DNA of 64,000 nucleotides from Paenibacillus sedimenti (GCF_014534655.1 NZ_JACVVD010000009.1:238428-302427), one strand, 5' to 3'. Positions 45,936 through 55,682 are shown, numbered from the stretch's first letter. Translations and numbers: made by a program. Notes: generated by a model not told the origin, from the sequence alone.

Positions 45936-46919
45936 ATGCCAAAAACATTTCTCGTCGTTGCAGAAGCTCGCGGCGGCAAGCTTCGTCAAGTATCCTTTGA
46001 AACGTTACGCGCAGCGCAGCTGTCTGCTGAGGCTGGCGATTCCATAGCAGCTGTCTTGCTGGGCGGCGCGGGAAGTAAAGCTCTTGCAGACGAGCTTGCC
46101 GCTTACGGCGCAGACAGCATCTACGTTGTTGAACATAGCGCGCTCGACAACTACAGCTCGGAAGCGTATTTGAACGCGTTGCTTGCAGTCACGGATAGCG
46201 TGACGCCAAACGCGGTTTATTTCGGCCATACGGCGGCAGGCCGGGATCTCGCCCCGCTGGCCGCAGCGAAGCTCGAAGCCGGCCAGCTTTCGGATGTGAC
46301 GGCTATCGAGCGCAGCGGCGACGGCGTGTTGTTCACGCGCCCGCTTTACGCCGGCAAAGCCGTCGAAAAGAAAGCGTTTACCGAGCCGAACGGGATCTGG
46401 GTCGTCACGGTAAGACCGAACAACATCGCAGCCGGGGAGCCTGACGCATCGCGTCAAGCCGAGGTTATCGATGTTGCCTATCCCGCTCCCTCCCTGCGCT
46501 CCGTCATCCGGGAGGTCGTGAAAAAAACGTCCGGCGCCATCGACTTGGCGGAAGCCAAGATCGTCGTCTCCGGCGGACGGGGCGTGCGCAGCGCCGAAGG
46601 CTTTCAGCCGCTCGAAGAGCTGGCTGCCGTCTTGGGCGGCGCTGTCGGCGCTTCCCGCGGAGCGTGCGACGCGGGGTACTGCGAGTACGCGATGCAAATC
46701 GGCCAGACCGGCAAGGTCGTGACGCCGGAAATCTACATCGCGTGCGGCATTAGCGGCGCCATCCAGCATTTGGCGGGGATGAGCAGCTCGCGCGTGATCA
46801 TCGCGATCAACAAAGACCCGGAGGCGCCGATCTTCAAAGTCGCCGACTACGGCATCGTCGGCGATCTGTTCGAGGTCGTGCCGCTGCTGACCGAGGAATT
46901 CCGCAGCTTGCTGCAATAA
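45936..46919 (+). CDS. etfA: electron transfer flavoprotein subunit alpha
   Basis: 327 residues. The C-terminal FAD-binding domain is conserved ([48 protein letters not shown] as its pieces, and [21 protein letters not shown]). It forms the ETF heterodimer with EtfB. AAGGAGG precedes the ATG. The gene closes the fadR operon and is followed by a hairpin terminator. Confidence 0.96.
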   Translation: MPKTFLVVAEARGGKLRQVSFETLRAAQLSAEAGDSIAAVLLGGAGSKALADELAAYGADSIYVVEHSALDNYSSEAYLNALLAVTDSVTPNAVYFGHTAAGRDLAPLAAAKLEAGQLSDVTAIERSGDGVLFTRPLYAGKAVEKKAFTEPNGIWVVTVRPNNIAAGEPDASRQAEVIDVAYPAPSLRSVIREVVKKTSGAIDLAEAKIVVSGGRGVRSAEGFQPLEELAAVLGGAVGASRGACDAGYCEYAMQIGQTGKVVTPEIYIACGISGAIQHLAGMSSSRVIIAINKDPEAPIFKVADYGIVGDLFEVVPLLTEEFRSLLQ

Positions 46920-46927
46920 TAAATACA

Positions 46928-46972
46928 AACGAGCCTGCTTTCAGATCTTAGGGATCTGTTGGCAGGCTCGTT
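46928..46972 (+). terminator. terminator of fadR-etfB-etfA
   Basis: AACGAGCCTGC/GCAGGCTCGTT arms with an inner AGATC/GATCT stem. The T tail is poor (TTCTAACTTT), so termination may be incomplete. Confidence 0.7.
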
Positions 46973-47047
46973 CTAACTTTCGCTTGAATTTGCCATTATT
47001 TATCTAGTAAAGTTAGAGCTACTAAATGAATTGAAAGGCGGCGCCTC

Positions 47048-47476
47048 ATGTGACTCTCACCCAAAGAAGTCGTAAGTCAATTTTTCAAAAAAGTCCGATC
47101 CGGCCTCAAACCGGAAGCCGCACATCACTACATGGCTGAACAGGTACTGGCTCACCAAATGACCGCTGAGAACGAAACAACGGTTCATCGCACTCCCGGC
47201 AACTATGCGGATCATGTTCATGAGATGATCTAAGCTTATGGCAAATTCAGCATTGAAATTCAGGAGCTGATAGCACAAGATGATCGCGTGTATGTTCGCT
47301 GGAAGCAAACAGGCACACACGTCGGTATTGTTGACGGCTTTGCTCCGACAGGCAAAACAATCATCGAAATCGCCAGCGCCGTATACCGTGTTGATCAGGG
47401 GAAAATCGTGGAATATTGGATCCAGATCGACCGCGAAGGCATCCGAGTGCAATTAGAACGGAACGCCGCATCTTAG
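47048..47476 (+). pseudogene. SnoaL-like ester cyclase gene broken by two nonsense codons
   Basis: A single frame of 143 codons reads as one family member, with SPKEVVSQFFKKVRSGLKPE, HHYMAEQVLAHQMTAENE, NYADHVHEMI, then VYVRWKQTGTHVG, GFAPTGKTIIEIASAVYRV and GKIVEYWIQIDREG. It is interrupted by TGA at codon 2 (47051-47053) and TAA at codon 62 (47231-47233). Both are one base from a sense codon. No frameshift is needed. Selenocysteine or readthrough is unlikely at codon 2. The gene is probably recently dead; a sequencing error must be excluded. Confidence 0.82.
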
Positions 47477-47637
47477 AACGGACCATTCGATATTGCGCAA
47501 TTCTGAGAACAAAGAAAAATAGGCGATATCGCACAAAAGACTATATTCAAGGCACAATATCTTACCTCCATATTTAGCGCCTTCAGTATCTTTATTAGCG
47601 AATAAATGGCCAACTAATGCCGTCACAGTCCAAAAGA

Positions 47638-47685
47638 AAAGCTGTTCCTATGAGTAGATACTTCTACTAATGGGCACAGCATTTT
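47638..47685 (-). terminator. terminator of the alpha/beta hydrolase gene
   Basis: Minus strand GCTGTGCCCATTAGTAGA...TCTACTCATAGGAACAGC, followed by TTTTC. It begins directly after the stop. The remaining intergenic bases 47477-47637 show nothing recognisable. Confidence 0.7.
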
Positions 47686-48633
47686 TCACTTACTCACATG
47701 AGCCTCAAGCCACGTTAAAATGTCCTGCATCACTTCATCCCGATTCACTTCATTCAGCATTTCATGCCGTCCGCCTGGATACAGCTTACTGCTTACGTCT
47801 TTCAGACCCAGCTCCTTATACATGCTGACCAGCCTTCGCACCCCTTTCCCATAATCGCCCACAGGGTCGTCGTCACCGGATAGCACGAAAACAGGCAAAT
47901 CCTTACGGAGCTTTCTCACGTGATTAGGATGATGAATTTCCCTCAATCCTTTGAAGAAATCTCTGTAATAACCCGATGTAAATGTAACCCCGCAATAAGG
48001 ATCGGCTTCATAAGCATCGACTTCACCCGGATCTCTGCTCAACCAATCGGATGGCGTTCGGTTCGGCGCGTATTTTTTGTTGAATGCGCCAAAAGAAAGC
48101 GCCGTGATCAGCTTGCTCCGATGGTGGTCGCCTCTCAGCGCCGCTTCCAAGGAAGCTATTGCGATGCCGGCATGCAATGAGCTCCCTTGTTTGCCGTTAG
48201 ATCCCGATAATATAATGCCTTGCACTTGCTCAGGATGTTCATTCACATAAGAAACCATATAATGCTGTGTCAAAAAAGAACCCATACTGTGTCCGAGCAC
48301 GAACAACGGCAGCTCCGGTCTATATAACGAGCGAATATGAACAGTGAGACCTCCCATATTCTCCACCAAGCGATGGAAGCAATCTTTGCCGAATTTCCCT
48401 ACCTGATCCGGGGAACCGGCTGTTAAGCCATGCCCCAAATGATCGTTTGCATAGACCGCATACCCATGTGCGGTCAAGACGCCAGCCAGCCGCTCATAAC
48501 GGGCTGCGGTTTCCGACATCCCATGTGCGATTTGGACAATAGCTTTAACGGGCATCTCATCGTCCGGCAGCCATTCATACACATGCACGCGGATATTCTG
48601 TGTATCTTTCCATTTGAAACTTTGTGTCTGCAT
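47686..48633 (-). CDS. alpha/beta hydrolase, lysophospholipase/monoacylglycerol lipase type
   Basis: 315 residues. The oxyanion strand is IVQIAHGMSETAARY, the nucleophile elbow GHSMG has Ser116, and the Asp and His lie in LSGDDDPVG and LYPGGRHEMLNE. There is no signal peptide. It belongs to the PldB/monoacylglycerol lipase group that cleaves one acyl chain from glycerolipids. It is a single gene with its own terminator. Confidence 0.9.
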   Translation of the reverse strand: MQTQSFKWKDTQNIRVHVYEWLPDDEMPVKAIVQIAHGMSETAARYERLAGVLTAHGYAVYANDHLGHGLTAGSPDQVGKFGKDCFHRLVENMGGLTVHIRSLYRPELPLFVLGHSMGSFLTQHYMVSYVNEHPEQVQGIILSGSNGKQGSSLHAGIAIASLEAALRGDHHRSKLITALSFGAFNKKYAPNRTPSDWLSRDPGEVDAYEADPYCGVTFTSGYYRDFFKGLREIHHPNHVRKLRKDLPVFVLSGDDDPVGDYGKGVRRLVSMYKELGLKDVSSKLYPGGRHEMLNEVNRDEVMQDILTWLEAHVSK

Positions 48634-48689
48634 GGTGCTTCCCCCATCTTCATTCCATATAACCTAAGTATACAGCTTACTCATCATGA

Positions 48690-48721
48690 AAACAGCCCTC
48701 GTTCCGAAGAAGAAGGGCTGT
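48690..48721 (-). terminator. terminator of the sulfate operon
   Basis: Minus strand ACAGCCCT (48714-48721) with AGGGCTGT (48692-48699) and TTTTC. It lies downstream of yezD. Confidence 0.78.
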
Positions 48722-48750
48722 ATGTAACCGATACCGCTGCTGAGCGGCGA

Positions 48751-48957
48751 CTAACCTTTATTGGATTTTTTGGCACCTTTTACAGCGACTAAAGTGGATT
48801 GGGAAGATGCGGAATCAAACCGTTTTCTCTCTGTTTTATCGATCTGTGCGATCTTGCCGTCATGTACGACAATTTGTACAGATCCATACTCAAGACCATT
48901 TAACATTTGCTTAATTCGATCTATCCATAACTCATCTAACTCCAATGGTTTCGCCAT
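48751..48957 (-). CDS. YezD-family small protein (DUF2292)
   Basis: 68 residues. The conserved body is LDELWIDRIKQMLNGLEYGS then VQIVVHDGKIAQIDKTERKR, as in YezD. A low-complexity basic tail follows. The family is often found beside sulfate or sulfonate transport genes, and that is the case here: it is the last gene of the sbp-cysT-cysW-cysA operon. Its biochemical role is not known. Confidence 0.8.
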   Translation of the reverse strand: MAKPLELDELWIDRIKQMLNGLEYGSVQIVVHDGKIAQIDKTERKRFDSASSQSTLVAVKGAKKSNKG

Positions 48958-48975
48958 CTCGATTCCTCCGCTCTA

Positions 48976-49809
48976 TTAAATCGTCCAATCATTCCATTCT
49001 TTTTTCCGCTTTTGAATAATAGCAAGCCAATTTGTTGTTTTCTCCAGCAGCTCTTTCGTTGAAAGTGACGTTGAATACGTATGATCCGCCTGATAAATAA
49101 GTTCGATATCGCACTGCCCTTGTTGACGCATCCAGAACATTTTCTGATATAACGGTGCATAATCAACTGGAATGATATCATCTGCCGTTCCATGAATGAC
49201 AAGCACATCGCCGTTAAATTTCCGCAGCTGCTCAAACGGTTGGTGCTTGGAAAGCGAGTCGAAATACCGGCTTGTCAATAAATATCCGTGATGATCGATC
49301 GAACCGCCAAGCGGCAGTCTTTCATATTCGCTTTTGCCGACGATGCGTACGATGTCGTTGTGGGGATGGGCAACAGCAGACCAGAGCACCAGCGTTTTGA
49401 CGCGGTTGTCCTTCGCAGCTGTAAGTAGCGCCGTCGCGCCCCCCAAGCTGTGTCCGACCAGGATAACTCTGCTGAGATCAACACAGTCGATCGTCAGCGC
49501 ATAGTCAATCACGCTCCGCGTCTGCTCGATCATCACATCCAAGCCGCCAGCCCCGTAATCCCCCGTACTTTCACCGCATCCGCCATAATCAAATCGAAGA
49601 ACAAGGAAGCCTTGAGAGCTGAATTCACGAGCAGCTTTCACAAACAGCCGGTCTACCCCGATGCGGCTTCCAATAAAACCGTGACAAATGATGATAAGCG
49701 GCCAGCGCTGACAATCCGCTTTGCCTGCTCCTCCAGATTGATCGGTCGGGTAATGAAGGGTAGCCGCTAATTCGGCGTTTTCGCTTTGTATCGTGATTGT
49801 ATGCTCCAT
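48976..49809 (-). CDS. alpha/beta hydrolase (acyl-aminoacyl-peptidase/esterase-like)
   Basis: 277 residues. ICHGFIGSRIGVDRLF is the oxyanion strand. DYGGCGESTG, GHSLGG (Ser121), HGTADDIIPVD (Asp) and YQADHTYS (His) complete the fold. It lies 25 bases after cysA and 18 bases before yezD, so it is part of the sulfate operon. A direct link with sulfur is not evident; cleavage of a sulfur-containing ester would be a guess. Confidence 0.85.
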   Translation of the reverse strand: MEHTITIQSENAELAATLHYPTDQSGGAGKADCQRWPLIIICHGFIGSRIGVDRLFVKAAREFSSQGFLVLRFDYGGCGESTGDYGAGGLDVMIEQTRSVIDYALTIDCVDLSRVILVGHSLGGATALLTAAKDNRVKTLVLWSAVAHPHNDIVRIVGKSEYERLPLGGSIDHHGYLLTSRYFDSLSKHQPFEQLRKFNGDVLVIHGTADDIIPVDYAPLYQKMFWMRQQGQCDIELIYQADHTYSTSLSTKELLEKTTNWLAIIQKRKKEWNDWTI

Positions 49810-49834
49810 CGTAAAATGACTTCCTTTCTCGTTG

Positions 49835-50893
49835 TTATATATGAACCGGGTACGGATCAGTTTTCAATCCATTCTCCAACATTTGTGTACTCTCGCTGTT
49901 AAACATGTAAATCCGATGGATAAGAACAAATACATCGTCACCAGCTTTTAGCGTTTCCTGCTCTAAGGAACGATATCCGAATAATCGGTAACGCCCTAGT
50001 TGAACTTCGACCTGCCAGCTTGTGCCGCGGAAAAATACATCTCGAACAATGCCTTTTTGAGCTGTAGATGGCAACGTCAGTTCCTTCTCCAAACTAATTT
50101 CAATAAATTCGGGACGAATGATGGCTTTTGCTTGATCCAGCGTGTCATTAAAGCCTTTGAGATCGACAATATCTTCGAGCAAATTTGATTCACCGATAAA
50201 GCCGGCTACGAATGGCGTTTGCGGATTTTGATAAATATCGATCGGCGTTCCCTTTTGCTCCAAACGGCCTTGATTAATGATCATTATTTCGTCCGCAACT
50301 TCGACCGCTTCTTCTTGGTCATGTGTAACGAAAATCGTGGTAATCCCAACGCGGCCAATCATTTCACGCAGCCAGCTGCGAAGCTCCTTGCGTACTTTGG
50401 CGTCAATAGCGGCAAACGGCTCATCCAACAAGAGCAATTGCGGTTCAGGCGCTAAGGCACGAGCAAAAGCAACTCGTTGACGCTGACCTCCGGACAACTG
50501 GTTCGGCAGCCGGTTCTCAAGACCTTTCAGACCGGTAAGTTCCAGCAGCTCGGAGACACGCTGTTTTATTTCTTTTTTGGAACGTTTCTGGACCTGCAGT
50601 CCAAAAGCGACATTTTCAAATACCGTCATATGTTTAAACAGAGCATAGTTTTGAAAAACAAAGCCGATATTCCGATCCTGTGGGGATAAATCGTTGATAC
50701 GTCGGTCATTGAAGTAAATGTCGCCGGAATCCGGTTGTTCCAGACCGGCAAGCATACGCAGAATTGTTGTTTTTCCGCCGCCGCTCGGTCCTAAAAAGCC
50801 AATTAACTTGCCCTTCTCAATCGTAAAACTGACATCCTTCGAGGCTTCAAAAGCGCCGAAACTTTTCCGCAGCAGATTCACCGTGATTTGCAT
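49835..50893 (-). CDS. cysA: sulfate/thiosulfate ABC transporter ATP-binding protein
   Basis: 352 residues from ATG at 50893. Walker A is GPSGGGKTT, the signature LSGGQRQRVAFARALA, Walker B LLLLDEPFAAID. The C-terminal TOBE-like regulatory domain follows. It powers sulfate uptake with CysT and CysW and gives adenosine phosphosulfate synthesis its substrate. The gap to cysW is five bases. The upstream frame (to 50944) overlaps cysW and is not needed. Confidence 0.94.
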   Translation of the reverse strand: MQITVNLLRKSFGAFEASKDVSFTIEKGKLIGFLGPSGGGKTTILRMLAGLEQPDSGDIYFNDRRINDLSPQDRNIGFVFQNYALFKHMTVFENVAFGLQVQKRSKKEIKQRVSELLELTGLKGLENRLPNQLSGGQRQRVAFARALAPEPQLLLLDEPFAAIDAKVRKELRSWLREMIGRVGITTIFVTHDQEEAVEVADEIMIINQGRLEQKGTPIDIYQNPQTPFVAGFIGESNLLEDIVDLKGFNDTLDQAKAIIRPEFIEISLEKELTLPSTAQKGIVRDVFFRGTSWQVEVQLGRYRLFGYRSLEQETLKAGDDVFVLIHRIYMFNSESTQMLENGLKTDPYPVHI

Positions 50894-50898
50894 CTTCT

Positions 50899-51786
50899 TT
50901 ATTCCCCGCCTTCCGTAAATGTGCCGGTTTGATTGAATCTCCATTCTGCAATGCTTTTAATCACCAGAGTGACTACTGCCAGCAGTACCAATAAGGACGC
51001 AACGGCAAAAGCGGCGGCAAATTGGTATTCGTTATAAAGGATCTGGATATGCAAGGGCATGGTATTCGTTGAACCGCGGATATGTCCGGAGACGACGGAT
51101 ACGGCGCCGAATTCGCCCATTGCGCGAGCGTTACAGAGGATAACCCCATACAGCAGACCCCATTTGATATTTGGCAAAGTCACTTTCCAGAAAATTCTCC
51201 AACCCTTGGCGCCCAGTGTGGTTGCGGCTTCTTCTTCCAAAGTCCCTTGCGCCTGCATCAGTGGAATAAGCTCCCTGGCAATAAACGGAAACGTTACAAA
51301 TATCGTTGCGAGCACAATACCAGGCAATGAGAAAATGATCTTGATGTCGTGTTCCTGCAGCCATGGCCCGAACCAGCCTTGTGCACCGAACAGAAGTACA
51401 AATACGAGACCGGCAATAACAGGAGAAATGGCAAAAGGCAAATCAATCAGCGTAATCAGAAAATTGCGGCCCCGAAATTTGAATTTCGTCAGCAGCCACG
51501 CAGCGGCCAAACCGAAGATCAAATTGAGCGGAACAGCAATTAACGCAGTTTGCAAAGTTAAGCGAATAGCCGCTACCGCATCGGGTTCTTTCAAAGCTGC
51601 AAAATATACTTCTGCACCTTTTCGAAATGCTTGAACAAAGACCGAAATAATTGGAAGAACTAACATGAGTCCTAGAAACAATACAGCAATGGTGATTAGG
51701 ATCCATTTCACCACAGTAGATTCGGAAATATGACGAGGTCTTTCGACCGTTCTACCGCTTGTTTTAGCAGTTACATAACCAGCCAT
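50899..51786 (-). CDS. cysW: sulfate ABC transporter permease CysW
   Basis: 295 residues with six hydrophobic segments. The permease EAA loop is [20 protein letters not shown], followed by [38 protein letters not shown] matches CysW. It pairs with CysT in the membrane. It is 16 bases downstream of cysT. Confidence 0.95.
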   Translation of the reverse strand: MAGYVTAKTSGRTVERPRHISESTVVKWILITIAVLFLGLMLVLPIISVFVQAFRKGAEVYFAALKEPDAVAAIRLTLQTALIAVPLNLIFGLAAAWLLTKFKFRGRNFLITLIDLPFAISPVIAGLVFVLLFGAQGWFGPWLQEHDIKIIFSLPGIVLATIFVTFPFIARELIPLMQAQGTLEEEAATTLGAKGWRIFWKVTLPNIKWGLLYGVILCNARAMGEFGAVSVVSGHIRGSTNTMPLHIQILYNEYQFAAAFAVASLLVLLAVVTLVIKSIAEWRFNQTGTFTEGGE

Positions 51787-51802
51787 CTGTTTTCTCCCCT
51801 CT

Positions 51803-52639
51803 TTAACTTGAAATCAGACGGCGGTTCGAACGCCACTGCAAGTAGTTGGTGAATAAAAGAAAGACGAAAGATATGACCAGCATGACGACGGCAATCGCCG
51901 TAGCCCCCATATAATCGTACTGTTCCAGTTTCGTCATAATGAGCAGCGGTGCAATCTCTGTCTTCATCGGCATATTGCCGGAGATGAAAACAACCGAACC
52001 GTATTCGCCGACTGCACGGGCAAAAGCCAGTGTGAATCCTGTCAGCAAAGCCGGAAACACTTCCGGGAAAATGACCCTGATGAACGTTCGCAAACGACGC
52101 GCACCTAAACTGACGGCCGCTTCTTCGATCTCCTTGTCAAGCTCTTCCAATACGGGCTGAATCGTACGAACGACAAATGGAATACCGATGAACGTAAGTG
52201 CAATCACGATGCCTACAGGACTGTATGCCGTTTTGATTCCGAGTGGTGTCATGAATTGACCGATCCAACCATTAGGCGAATAAAGAGCTGTCAATGCGAT
52301 ACCCGCAACTGCGGTCGGCAGAGCAAACGGCATATCCACTAGTGCATCGAGAATACGTTTGCCAGGGAATTTGTACCGCACAAGCACCCATGCCACAATG
52401 AAGCCAAATACGGCATTGACCATGGCTGCCATAAACGAAGCACCGAAGCTTAGCTGTAGGGAAGCAACGACTCGATCATCCGAGACGGTATTCCAGAAAT
52501 GCGTCCAACTTAGACCGGCTGTCTTTGCAAACATTGCAGCCAGCGGGAACAATACTATTAGACTCAGATACAAGAGCGTATAGCCTAAAGAGATCCCGAA
52601 GCCGGGTAAAATGCTGCGCTCTTTCCATGCTTTCATCAT
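51803..52639 (-). CDS. cysT: sulfate ABC transporter permease CysT
   Basis: 278 residues, six hydrophobic segments. The EAA loop is [40 protein letters not shown] is the family's sulfate-type motif. AAGGAG precedes the ATG. It follows sbp by 84 bases. Confidence 0.95.
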   Translation of the reverse strand: MMKAWKERSILPGFGISLGYTLLYLSLIVLFPLAAMFAKTAGLSWTHFWNTVSDDRVVASLQLSFGASFMAAMVNAVFGFIVAWVLVRYKFPGKRILDALVDMPFALPTAVAGIALTALYSPNGWIGQFMTPLGIKTAYSPVGIVIALTFIGIPFVVRTIQPVLEELDKEIEEAAVSLGARRLRTFIRVIFPEVFPALLTGFTLAFARAVGEYGSVVFISGNMPMKTEIAPLLIMTKLEQYDYMGATAIAVVMLVISFVFLLFTNYLQWRSNRRLISS

Positions 52640-52723
52640 GGGACACGACTCCTTGATAGTTCAAAATGATAGATCCGAGGTACCTGCTCTTGTTGCATGG
52701 ATACCTCAGATTCCAGTTATGCC

Positions 52724-53845
52724 TTACTTGCTTGGTTTGTAGATTTGGTCAAATACACCGCCGTCGGAGAAGTGTGTTTTTTGTGTTTTGGTCCATCCGC
52801 CGAAGGCAGGATCGTCAATCGTGACGAGTTCAATTTTCGGGAACTTGCTTTCAAACTGCTTCGCAACAGACTCTAAACGGGGACGGTAAAAGTTTTCAGC
52901 CGCAATTCTTTGACCTTCTTCGGAGTACAGGTACTCCAAGTATCCTTTAGCTACTTCTCGCGTTCCTTTCTTATCAACAACTTTATCTACGATGGCAACC
53001 GGAGGCTCTGCAAGTACGCTGATCGAAGGGTTTACAATCTCAAATTTGTCTGCGCCAAACTCTTTGAGAGACAGGTAGGCTTCATTTTCCCAAGCGATCA
53101 GTACGTCGCCGATTTCTCGCTCTACGAAAGTCGTTGTTGAATCACGGGCACCGGAGTCGAGAACCGGAACATTTTTATACAGGCTGCCTACGAATTCCTT
53201 CGCTTTTGCTTCATCGTTGTTGTTTTTCTTCAATGCGTATGCCCAAGCTGCAACGTAGTTCCATCGTGCTCCGCCGGACGTCTTAGGATTCGGAGTTATA
53301 ACCTGAATACCTGGTTTGACTAAATCGTCCCAATCTTTAATCCCTTTCGGATTGCCTTTACGGGTCAGGAATACGATCGTGGAAGTATATGGCGTGCTGT
53401 TGTCTTTGAACGTTTTTTGCCAATCTTTATTGATGATTCCTTTTTCTTGAATCGCATCGATATCATAAGCAAGCGCGAGTGTTACTACGTCTGCTTCAAT
53501 TCCGTCAATTACTGAACGGGCTTGTTTGCCGGAACCGCCATGGGACTGCTTGAACGTTACCGTCTGACCGGTTTTATCGAGCCAGTATTTGGCGAATGCT
53601 TTGTTATAACTTTGATATAGTTCACGCGTTGGATCGTAAGATACGTTTAAAAGTTCCACTGCTTTAGCAGCTGGCTTCGCAGAATCTTTAGCCGCTGCCG
53701 GGCTTCCTGCCGGTGATGGACTGACGCCCGCTGCCGGTTCAGTTTTTGCACCGCCGCACGCCGCTAAACTGACAACCGTTGCAACCGTGACTACTAATAG
53801 ACTTGCATGTTTCATTTTTGTTTTCCATGTGTTTGTCGCTGACAT
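52724..53845 (-). CDS. sbp: sulfate-binding lipoprotein
   Basis: 373 residues. A signal peptide with lipobox SLAAC makes Cys30 the lipidated N-terminus, so the protein is anchored outside. A Pro/Ala/Ser-rich linker leads to the sulfate-binding domain ([39 protein letters not shown] in parts, [18 protein letters not shown]). First gene of the sulfate operon, behind a strong promoter and palindromic operator. Confidence 0.95.
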   Translation of the reverse strand: MSATNTWKTKMKHASLLVVTVATVVSLAACGGAKTEPAAGVSPSPAGSPAAAKDSAKPAAKAVELLNVSYDPTRELYQSYNKAFAKYWLDKTGQTVTFKQSHGGSGKQARSVIDGIEADVVTLALAYDIDAIQEKGIINKDWQKTFKDNSTPYTSTIVFLTRKGNPKGIKDWDDLVKPGIQVITPNPKTSGGARWNYVAAWAYALKKNNNDEAKAKEFVGSLYKNVPVLDSGARDSTTTFVEREIGDVLIAWENEAYLSLKEFGADKFEIVNPSISVLAEPPVAIVDKVVDKKGTREVAKGYLEYLYSEEGQRIAAENFYRPRLESVAKQFESKFPKIELVTIDDPAFGGWTKTQKTHFSDGGVFDQIYKPSK

Positions 53846-53920
53846 CTGAGAATACCCCTCTCCATTTTTAACATTAGCCTTATCTGGCCTACTATAGTCT
53901 CCGGTTGTCCGGTGGATGAT

Positions 53921-53960
53921 TATAAATAATTCCGATGCGTTTACTAAGGATTATTTATAA
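53921..53960. promoter_or_regulatory. operator of the sulfate operon
   Basis: Inverted arms TATAAATAATTCC (53921-53933) and GGATTATTTATA (53949-53960) directly after the transcription start. The core ATAATTCCGA-N9-TAAGGATTATT recurs upstream of the DUF4395 gene at the same place relative to the promoter. In Bacillus such genes answer to the Rrf2-type regulator CymR; this attribution is inference. Confidence 0.65.
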
Positions 53961-53965
53961 AGCAA

Positions 53966-53994
53966 TGTTAGCATCACACAGATTGAGTGTCAAT
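53966..53994 (-). promoter_or_regulatory. sigma-A promoter of sbp-cysTWA
   Basis: Minus strand TTGACA (53989-53994), 17 bases, TAACAT (53966-53971). The start point near 53959 lies at the edge of the operator. Confidence 0.8.
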
Positions 53995-54114
53995 CCTGTT
54001 CTCAGCATATTTTAGGATATATTTTTAGTACAAATTTGGGATTCTTTCCAATGCCACATACAGCTGATCCTGGTTCTGTCGAACATAGCGGCAATCCGTA
54101 CATATAGGCGAAAA

Positions 54115-54146
54115 GACTCCCGCCTTGAAATGATCAAGGGGGAGTC
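54115..54146 (-). terminator. terminator of the DUF4395 gene
   Basis: GACTCCC...GGGAGTC with an inner CCTTGA/TCAAGG stem, followed by TTTTCGCC on the minus strand. Confidence 0.85.
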
Positions 54147-54167
54147 TGCGCCTACTACGCTATTCAT

Positions 54168-54572
54168 TTAGTGTCTTTTCACAAACTGTTTGTATTGATA
54201 ATAGATCGTGCATCCAATGCAATAACCAAGCAAAGCCGCTCCTGCGGCTAACAGCAGAAAACCAGCGAAAATATAACCGACGGCCACCCATCCTAAGGCA
54301 AAAGAGAGCAGCGATAACGTTAGAAATAGAACAGCAAGAGTGTTGTTAAAACGTGTCAGCTCCTCGGCTTGGGTATCAGACCCTTTCACGGTCATAAACC
54401 GTTTGAAAATCTGGACGAAGACGTTCCATTTCCCGCGGGATAATAATCCGACCACTTGGATAACCCATAATAATGCAATCAGCCACGGCTGTAGAAGCGC
54501 AAACGACAAGATAACGAATATAACTATTCCGGTTTGATTCGCCTTCACATAGGCGAGCGGTACTTCTTTCAT
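54168..54572 (-). CDS. DUF4395 membrane protein, sulfur-associated
   Basis: 134 residues with four hydrophobic segments. It ends in a GYCIGCTIYYQYKQF motif with a CxxC-like Cys pair typical of DUF4395. The family often sits near thiosulfate, rhodanese or thioredoxin genes, and here it shares an operator with the sulfate operon on its left. No enzymatic role is known. It has its own promoter and terminator. Confidence 0.85.
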   Translation of the reverse strand: MKEVPLAYVKANQTGIVIFVILSFALLQPWLIALLWVIQVVGLLSRGKWNVFVQIFKRFMTVKGSDTQAEELTRFNNTLAVLFLTLSLLSFALGWVAVGYIFAGFLLLAAGAALLGYCIGCTIYYQYKQFVKRH

Positions 54573-54639
54573 CTACATCCTTCCCCCTCTACGCAAGCGC
54601 GGATTCTATCCCTTCTTATATGGCTTATTTAAATTTCAT

Positions 54640-54670
54640 AATAATTCTTACCAAATTACTCGGATTTATT
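54640..54670. promoter_or_regulatory. operator of the DUF4395 gene
   Basis: Minus strand AATAAATCCGA-N9-TAAGAATTATT, starting at the predicted transcription start. It matches the operator of sbp in sequence and spacing (AATNCCGA-N9-TAAGNATTATT). Confidence 0.62.
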
Positions 54671-54677
54671 ATTTATT

Positions 54678-54706
54678 ATCATATCACCGCCTATGAGTAC
54701 CGTCAA
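54678..54706 (-). promoter_or_regulatory. sigma-A promoter of the DUF4395 gene
   Basis: Minus strand TTGACG (54701-54706), 17 bases, TATGAT (54678-54683). The rest of the 54707-54847 space shows no gene. Confidence 0.82.
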
Positions 54707-54847
54707 CGATTATCTTCGGTTATTTTGCCTATGAGAAAACCTCTACCGAGGCCATTCAATGAAGTGCGACAGCGTTTAGAGGCAGGTTTTATCGCCAATA
54801 AGAAAGCGGTTTTCGGGAGCCGAAAACTTATACTTTCTTATGTGGTG

Positions 54848-54873
54848 AAAAAAAGCTGCCCGAAGGCAGCCCG
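54848..54873 (-). terminator. terminator of the AIM24-family gene
   Basis: GGGCTGCC/GGCAGC hairpin with a CTTCGG-type loop, followed by T7 on the minus strand. Confidence 0.88.
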
Positions 54874-54887
54874 TTTATAATTAATTA

Positions 54888-55682
54888 TTATCTTCCGTCA
54901 CCGTCGAGCAAGTTGCCAAGCCCGCCTAGAATACCGCCTTCTTCCTTACGCCCGCCTGGGCCGGCCGCAGCGGCAATCCGATCAGCCAATCTGGAGAACG
55001 GCAGCGATTGAATCCAGACGCGACCCGGTCCGCGCAGTGTAGCAAAGAACAGACCTTCTCCGCCGAACAAAGCGGTTTTTACACCTTTGACGAACTCGAT
55101 ATCGTAATCAACTCCGTCTGTCATAGCAACTAAGCAGCCTGTATCGACACGAATCATCTCGCCAGGACGAAGCACACGCTCAACGATCGAACCTCCGGCA
55201 TGCACAAAAGCTAAGCCATCGCCTTCGATTTTTTGCATTATAAAGCCTTCACCGCCGAAAAATCCGGCTCCCAGCTTGCGCTGAAAAGCGATGCCGACGG
55301 AAACTCCCTTTGCTGCACACAAGAATGAATCTTTCTGACAAAGCAGTCTGCCGCCGAGATCCTGCAAATCCATAGCCAAGATTTTTCCTGGATACGGAGC
55401 TGCAAAAGTAACCTGCTCTTTGCCGTTGTAGCTGCGGTTCGTGAAAACCGTCATAAACAAACTTTCGCCAGTCAATAAACGCTTACCGGCGCCTAGCAGC
55501 TTGCCCATAAACCCTTTATTATCGCTGCTGCCGTCACCGAACACGGTTTCCATTTGAATGTTTTGATCCATCATCATCATACTGCCGGCTTCGGCAACTA
55601 CACTTTCGCCCGGATCCAGCTCGATCTCAACGTACTGCATTTCGCTGCCTAATATTCGGTAATCAATCTCATGTGCATTCAT
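54888..55682 (-). CDS. AIM24/TIGR00266 family protein
   Basis: 264 residues, Gly-rich beta-strand repeats without a signal peptide. [20 protein letters not shown] opens the conserved domain, and [22 protein letters not shown] closes it. The family is widespread; related proteins have been tied to membrane or mitochondrial architecture in yeast, but the bacterial function is not settled. A short low-complexity tail ends the protein. Confidence 0.88.
   Translation of the reverse strand: MNAHEIDYRILGSEMQYVEIELDPGESVVAEAGSMMMMDQNIQMETVFGDGSSDNKGFMGKLLGAGKRLLTGESLFMTVFTNRSYNGKEQVTFAAPYPGKILAMDLQDLGGRLLCQKDSFLCAAKGVSVGIAFQRKLGAGFFGGEGFIMQKIEGDGLAFVHAGGSIVERVLRPGEMIRVDTGCLVAMTDGVDYDIEFVKGVKTALFGGEGLFFATLRGPGRVWIQSLPFSRLADRIAAAAGPGGRKEEGGILGGLGNLLDGDGR

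Noticed and set aside
46005..46928. Minus-strand ORF of 307 codons
   Set aside because: It is the antisense shadow of etfA in a G+C-rich stretch, with a charged low-complexity product.
47051..47053. TGA at codon 2 as selenocysteine or recoding
   Set aside because: No selenocysteine element is evident and a second stop follows at codon 62. Loss of function is simpler.
54620..54880. Plus-strand ORF of 86 codons
   Set aside because: It runs through the DUF4395 promoter and operator and the AIM24 terminator, so it is not a gene.
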